Source of the DNA: Daphnia pulex | Lineage: Eukaryota; Arthropoda; Branchiopoda; Diplostraca; Daphniidae | DNA: 64,000 nucleotides | NCBI RefSeq assembly: GCF_021134715.1 | Contig: NC_060023.1 | Location: 10,478,001 to 10,542,000 of the forward strand | Direction: 5' to 3' | Part shown: one piece after another, positions 58,986 to 64,000 of the stretch | Position numbering within the stretch: position 1 is the first letter of the stretch | How the letters are laid out: every line of letters begins with the position of its first letter | Translations under genes and position numbers: made by a program | The notes under the pieces: generated by a model | What the model was told of the DNA's origin: nothing | Database searches by the model: none | Seen by the model: only the letters and a program-made list of their open reading frames with translations

Positions 58986-60468
58986 TTCGGCAAAGGAGAG
59001 TTCTTATGTTAGTTATGACTAATTAGTAATTACCTATGAGTACGGTTTGCTGATAGTTCACTAAATGAGAAAAAGTTTGAGTTAACATTATGACATACTT
59101 GGATGAATGGGTTCCTGCGATCAAAAATCTTGGTGTGCACGCTGAGGAAAATCAACCTTTTTTCAAATGATGTTGGGAAGTACTGGAACAAACTAGGAAT
59201 CGCTGAGAATGATCAGCATGTTCATCAGAGTATGAATGACAACTGCGAGCCCCAGAATCTCATAATCCTAAGGGTGTAGTCCTAAACATAGTATTAACAT
59301 ATTATAAAAAAGAACCCTATGAAAGCAATTTTGTGTATATACTACCTCTTTAAAGTGAAATAACATGAACGATTTTCAGTAGCAGGCCCTAATTCAAACT
59401 CAAACGTGTCTGTTGAGCTTGAACAGAAGAAACACCATTCTGAACAAAATTGTGTGGGCAAAGAATAATTAATATTGAATCTATTAAGACTGAATAATAT
59501 CTACTAATAACTCACTGAGTAATGAGTAATGACCAATGGCTAGTCACTAACAGTAACAACGAAGAAATTACACGAGAAAAGAATAAAGAAAAGAAAAATC
59601 GGATAAAATTCCCCGCCAACCGCTAGGGTTTTTTCGTTTATTTACAATAAATTCGTCTGCATCGTATAACGCCCGACCGCTGCTTATCGCCACCTATCGG
59701 TGGAAAATGGAAACACGAAACACAAACAAAGTCATTAAATTTTAAAGCTCGTAAATTTAATTTTTTTAAAATTCTGAGAAAATGAATAGAAAAAAGGTTA
59801 CGTTTTGACTCCATCACCTTTTTTGTGGCTGTTCGTTCAACCGCAACTTTCTACTTGACTGATTATCTGTCGTACTTTGCGCGCTCCAAGTTTCGCTAAA
59901 ATGCTTTTCATCCAAAACTGGGGTTCGCCTCTTTTTGCGGCTAGATCGGTTGGTGTTGCTATGGTAGTAATGACAAGTCTCTCCAGAGACAACTATAATA
60001 ATAAAAAAAAATACCATAACGAGATTATAAAAAGATGTGGCGTTAATTTTCCATGACAAAATCCATAACGTCTAATTTATTTTCAACATTTTATCAGCGC
60101 TACTTATTATATTTTCTTTTTTGTTTTTTAATTTAAGAATCAAGACCGCATTAAATTCGATAAATGTGTTTTATTACAAAAAAATTCAACCACATGAAGT
60201 CCTAACGATTAAACCATTTCCACCCTTCCGCCACTGGACTAGAATTTCTTCTAGTCGGAATGTCCAAAGATCGACCTCGAGCTTTTTGGTCGGCGTAATC
60301 AAGTCTTTAGCATATTTCCGTGAAGTCCTACACTTCAGCCATGGAACATCGTAGTCAAGCAAGTCCCGTACCATGACCTCACCGTTAGAAATGCCCTCCA
60401 ATGAGCTCACAATGGAGTCATCACATGTTTTATATCCGCCGCTAGATGGCGCTTCTTATTATTTTTTT
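58986..60468. other. Gene-poor stretch
   Basis: No recognised gene. Open frames at 59814-60059 and 60186-60410 (both - strand) have no recognisable domain. Confidence 0.5.
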
Positions 60469-60541
60469 GGACGAGCAGGGATTTGAACCCAGAACTTCTC
60501 GTTGCCTCCGGATTGCAACTGCGACTTAAGCCTACATCAGC
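60469..60541 (-). repeat. tRNA-like sequence, probably a tRNA pseudogene or SINE head
   Basis: On the - strand the segment has a good B-box (GGTTCAAATCCC) and ends CTGCTCGTCC followed by an A-rich run. A stem GTTGC/GCAAC sits in the anticodon-arm position, but its loop is 9 nt instead of 7. The 5' part does not pair with the acceptor end, so a functional tRNA is unlikely. The A-rich tail fits a tRNA-derived SINE. Confidence 0.4.
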
Positions 60542-60690
60542 CCTAATTTTATTTTTTATTTTTTTTTCGCTTGGCGCAACCAAAGACTGGTGGCTTTTAA
60601 AAACGAAACCAAAACAAAGATATTCGTCAAATATCTTCTAATTCCATATTGCTATTAATAAATTTTGCTGTAACTTTAGCTTAAAATAAA

Positions 60691-60743
60691 GTGCGACGTT
60701 GGGTGGCGGGGCGAAGCCTCCGCCACACCTACGTAAGTCGCAC
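60691..60743. other. Strong nested hairpin
   Basis: GTGCGAC and GTCGCAC form the outer pair (60691-60697 and 60737-60743). Inside, GTGGCGG pairs with CCGCCAC around GGCGAAGCC. The GC content stands out against AT-rich flanks. It could be a small MITE or a structured RNA element. Confidence 0.5.
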
Positions 60744-61640
60744 CCCTTATGATTGAAAGATAACTAATTTGAATGATTCTATATGTTTGATTGATATCCT
60801 TACTATTTTAGTGTTTAAAGAAAAAGTATCGCGGTAATTTAAGCAATAAACGAAGCGCGAAGGGGGGAAGGAGGGCGGGACTTCCCAGTTTCCTACGGGA
60901 ACCTCGCAAACCGGAACGGGATGCCAGCATATTTCCCTACTCATACTCATACTCATCCTCGCTGAGTGAGTTGAGTTGAGCCCAAGAAAGCAAACATCAT
61001 ACATCTAGCGGTAGAATTGCTAACTTTATGCATTCATGTGATTTTCTAATGGATTTCAATAGTAAATTTGTAAATTCAAACTTCAAAGGTAATATGAAGC
61101 AGAATAAAATTTCTATAAAAGATTGATTTATTCGTCTTTAAATTTCCAATTCAAATAGTATGTGCAACCATGGTTTAATGGTTATGGCACGCAGTGTAGT
61201 TAGTTAGTAAGTCTCTTGTCTCCTCCGGTGTCTACTACTGTCGGTGTTACTATGCATATAGCAACACCTTGATCCAAGTCCAAGGTGATTTTTGCCTTTG
61301 CCTTTGTGCTTTGTCTCCATTTGTCTTGATAATTATGATAGAGTGATGACAGATGACGACCCTTCCCCTTTTGGCGGCCATCATTGAATCAAAAGCTCAC
61401 CCTTCCCTAATCCCTATTCCTAGGCTGCCAGTTTACCTGGTTAAAAATCTATAAAACAAGTTGACAAGCGTGACAAGTTATTCAGATTACAGAAATCATT
61501 ACAATCATAAGTACTGTCCGGATGGTTTTTTTTTCATATCACCCGGGTGAAAAAGGGCGGAGAGCGGGAGTGTGGGCGTGCCTTGATGATTCCAACAAGT
61601 TTGATTACATTCAAAAGGAAGACCTGAGCAAAGGAGGCAT
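60744..61640. other. Gene-poor stretch
   Basis: No gene seen. ACCATGGTTTAATGGTTATGGCAC near 61168 resembles a tRNA A-box region, but no B-box or cloverleaf follows. Confidence 0.45.
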
Positions 61641-61952
61641 CATAGGGACGATTATTGGTCGGGCAAAGAAAATGGCGTTAAAAAACATGAAATTATTATT
61701 TTTTAAAAATTCCTCTTTGTGAACTTTGTTGGGCCATGCAAATCGTATTGATTAACACATCACTGCATACGTAAAAATCTAGTTATACATGAATGACAAC
61801 TGTTCCTATTCCTATGCTTCCATCACTTGAGTTTTTCCTTACTTTGTACTTATATATTTAACTTTCGATTGAAAGAGTAATTAACCTATTCCCTAGTTGT
61901 TACGCTACGGCTACATGGGTCGACGAGTAATTTCTGGTAGGGCTTGCCCGCC
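61641..61952 (+). repeat. Dispersed repeat pair 2, copy 1
   Basis: Direct repeat with 63686-64000. Both begin TAGGGACGATTATTGGTCGG and share ATGCAAATCGTATTGATTA, CACATCACTGCATACGTA, ATGCTTCCATCACTT and CGATTGAAAGAGTAATTAA, with about 10% differences by eye. Non-coding. Confidence 0.8.
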
Positions 61953-62258
61953 ATCCTATTCGTGTTAACAGTTAGAAATTCTCGGAAACCCTAGGCCTAA
62001 AGGTACATACTTTAAATATAGTTAATTTCACCTTAATTTACCTTAAAAACAATGTATATTTAAAGGTTGCGCCAGATGTAATTTCGATGGCGTTGAGGGA
62101 ATAAATTGAACTAAGCACCTTTGATATAGGTTTTGATAAGATTATAATGCCTTGTTCTTATAAATCAAGATGCGACAAAATATGCTCACTTAATAACTTG
62201 AACTTAAACTTGATAAACTAGTCGTCAAAGTGTTGAAGAACCCTGTATGTAATGAATG

Positions 62259-62812
62259 TTTTTGAAGTTACTTCACCAACGAGAACCACCAAGTGACTTG
62301 TTCACATGGATGATGGACAAGAAAACTCTGAGATGCCTGAAATAATTCCTTTGTCATTTACTTCTAATTCGCCCTAGCAGCCTGACAAGCAAGAAGGAGC
62401 TCTAATGTGTCTGTCTCTGCCAGCTTTTGTACACTAAACAATAATTCACACTTCGGGTTTAAATAATTCAAGTACAAACATACCTGCCAAAAGAGTCGAA
62501 TGTCGGTTGTGAAGTGCATCGCAAACTATTTCCTGGTAAGTTTGATCAATGATTTCTAGTAATATAAATTTTGCACTCTCAAAAATTGAAAAAACAACGT
62601 TTCAACTTTCATGTGTTGTTTACTTGTTCGTTCAATTGTAGTCTGCATTCTGTGGGGGATTTCCCGGTTTTGCATTTGCCAGATTGCAAAAATAAGTCGA
62701 AAATTGAATGAAAATAATTGTTTTTTTATTGTCTTAAAAGTATGTATGTAATACTACCCCCAAATTGATTGGGTAAAAAAAACTAAACGAAATAAAACTT
62801 AATAATAATTCA
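62259..62812 (+). repeat. Dispersed repeat pair 1, copy 2
   Basis: Direct partner of 49912-50456, about 12.3 kb away and diverged. See copy 1 for the shared blocks. Confidence 0.7.
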
Positions 62813-63685
62813 CTAGGCAAAATAAGATTTGCAACGCTAGTGGTTAATATCCTAAAACTCCTAAAAGGTACGACATACGAGTGATACGACACATAGAAAA
62901 GTTGATGAATCTGTCATCCACTGCTGCAACTTTTCCCCTTATCTCAATATTTAAAATGCTATTCAATGTGGGATCTCCGGTGTCTACTATGTACAATGAA
63001 CCCAATCAACACTCACGGTACACGCGACTGATGGCCAACAATGAGCTTTTCCATTCTATAAACCGGGAGAGAGATCTATCCAAAAGTTTTGTATAGAGAC
63101 GCACAATGAGACTGGGGAATTGGCCATCCAAGTCACTTTCGAGCCCGCGTCGTTTAGACGCAATTTGGTAATCCCGCGTACACGTAGTGTGTGCTGCTAT
63201 AATATCCACTTCTTTATAATATCCAACCAACTCGATTAACACTCGAAAGAAAAAATCATCAATCATCAACAAAAGTGATTGACGTCTAACTTTTGCATAA
63301 TAACGCATTCAAAAATGAAAGGGGGGTCATTAATATGGCATTATTAGAGTCCCGGTTGGAAACTTTATCGACGATAAAATATTCTGAAAATTTAAATAAT
63401 TCCGTCTCGTGGAATGTTACCGAATGACGTCGTTCTCATCTCCACATGTAGAGACGATCAAACCCCATAACATGGTCGTCTGTGGATTAAATGGAAGAAC
63501 AATAAGGTCGTCGTCGTCGTCTTCTTGCTCCACATTTTTGGGCATGTGGAAACGAACCAACGACGAAAGGACCGAGACGGACCCGATGTTGTTGCTACGT
63601 TTCATTAGATTCTCCGATTCTCCCTGATGAACGCAGCAGCACACACACACACAAAGGAGGCAGTGAGGCACTGTAGGGACGATAC
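62813..63685. other. Gene-poor stretch
   Basis: Only short open frames, none recognised. A GTCGTCGTCGTC run and a CA-repeat (ACACACACACAC near 63640) are present. Confidence 0.5.
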
Positions 63686-64000
63686 TATAGGGACGATTAT
63701 TGGTCGGGCAAAGAAAATGTCATTAAAAAACATGATATTATTATTTTTAAAAAATTCCTCTTTGTGAACTTTGTTGCGACATGCAAATCGTATTGATTAG
63801 CACATCACTGCATACGTACAAGTCTAGGTATAGACGAATGGCACGTGTTCCTATCGCTATGCTTCCATCACTTCAGTTCTTCTTTACTTTATACTTATAT
63901 TTAACGTTCGATTGAAAGAGTAATTAATTTCTTCCCAGATTGATGCGCTGAATGGTTCAACGAGTAACTTTTCTTAGATGGCTAGCTTACTCGCCCGTGG
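63686..64000 (+). repeat. Dispersed repeat pair 2, copy 2 (runs to window end)
   Basis: Partner of 61641-61952, about 2.05 kb downstream in the same orientation. The window ends within or just after it, so a tandem family may continue. Confidence 0.8.

Noticed and set aside
60469-60541. Functional tRNA gene
   Set aside because: The B-box is good, but the acceptor stem does not pair and the anticodon loop has nine bases. It is kept only as a tRNA-like repeat.
61168-61250. tRNA-like A-box at ACCATGGTTTAATGG
   Set aside because: No matching B-box or foldable cloverleaf downstream within the usual distance.

Overview
The window looks like nuclear DNA of a water flea (Daphnia-like branchiopod crustacean). 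The evidence is short GT-AG introns of about 55-100 bp in compact genes, a tandem array of arthropod clan-4 cytochrome P450s, secreted chitin-binding (CBM14) mucin-like proteins, and arthropod core promoters (TATA box about 30 bp before a TCAGT initiator). The species call is inferred from gene style only.

Layout. 1-12110: a head-to-tail CYP4 array on the + strand, with the end of one gene, three intact 12-exon genes of 509 codons, and a fourth that is complete except for one in-frame stop. 12278-23387: an 11.1 kb palindrome. Its outer arms (about 4 kb) are essentially identical, while its inner arms (about 1.5 kb) are clearly diverged. Each arm carries three decayed copies of a secreted Tyr/Thr-repeat protein gene, a 24-bp coding minisatellite (8 copies in one arm, 11 in the other), a MITE-like element and a foldback element. 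24735-31501: a compact housekeeping block with METTL25B (+), then DUS1L, a ZDHHC1/11-type palmitoyltransferase and NUBP2 (all -). The METTL25B and DUS1L coding ends overlap tail to tail. 31921-47164: three paralogous CBM14 genes (-) sharing one exon plan but with linkers ranging from about 100 to about 1900 residues. The largest, 2298 residues, holds eight copies of a 170-200 residue repeat module that I do not recognise.

47165-64000 is gene-poor. It contains dispersed duplicate pairs (49.9/62.3 kb and 61.6/63.7 kb). It also contains a block (55.27-58.51 kb) where exon pieces of EXOSC7, eIF3D and threonine aldolase lie between repeats, as if captured by a mobile element or by fragmentary duplication. 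I see no rRNA, no CRISPR array, no convincing functional tRNA and no recognisable reverse transcriptase or transposase coding region.

Function. The P450 array is a detoxification/fatty-acid oxidation family evolving by tandem duplication and apparent gene conversion. The CBM14 proteins are probably gut-lining (peritrophic) or cuticle mucins. The housekeeping block covers tRNA dihydrouridylation, protein palmitoylation, cytosolic Fe-S assembly and a methyltransferase-fold protein; these are neighbours rather than one pathway. All exon coordinates were read by eye from splice signals and reading frame.
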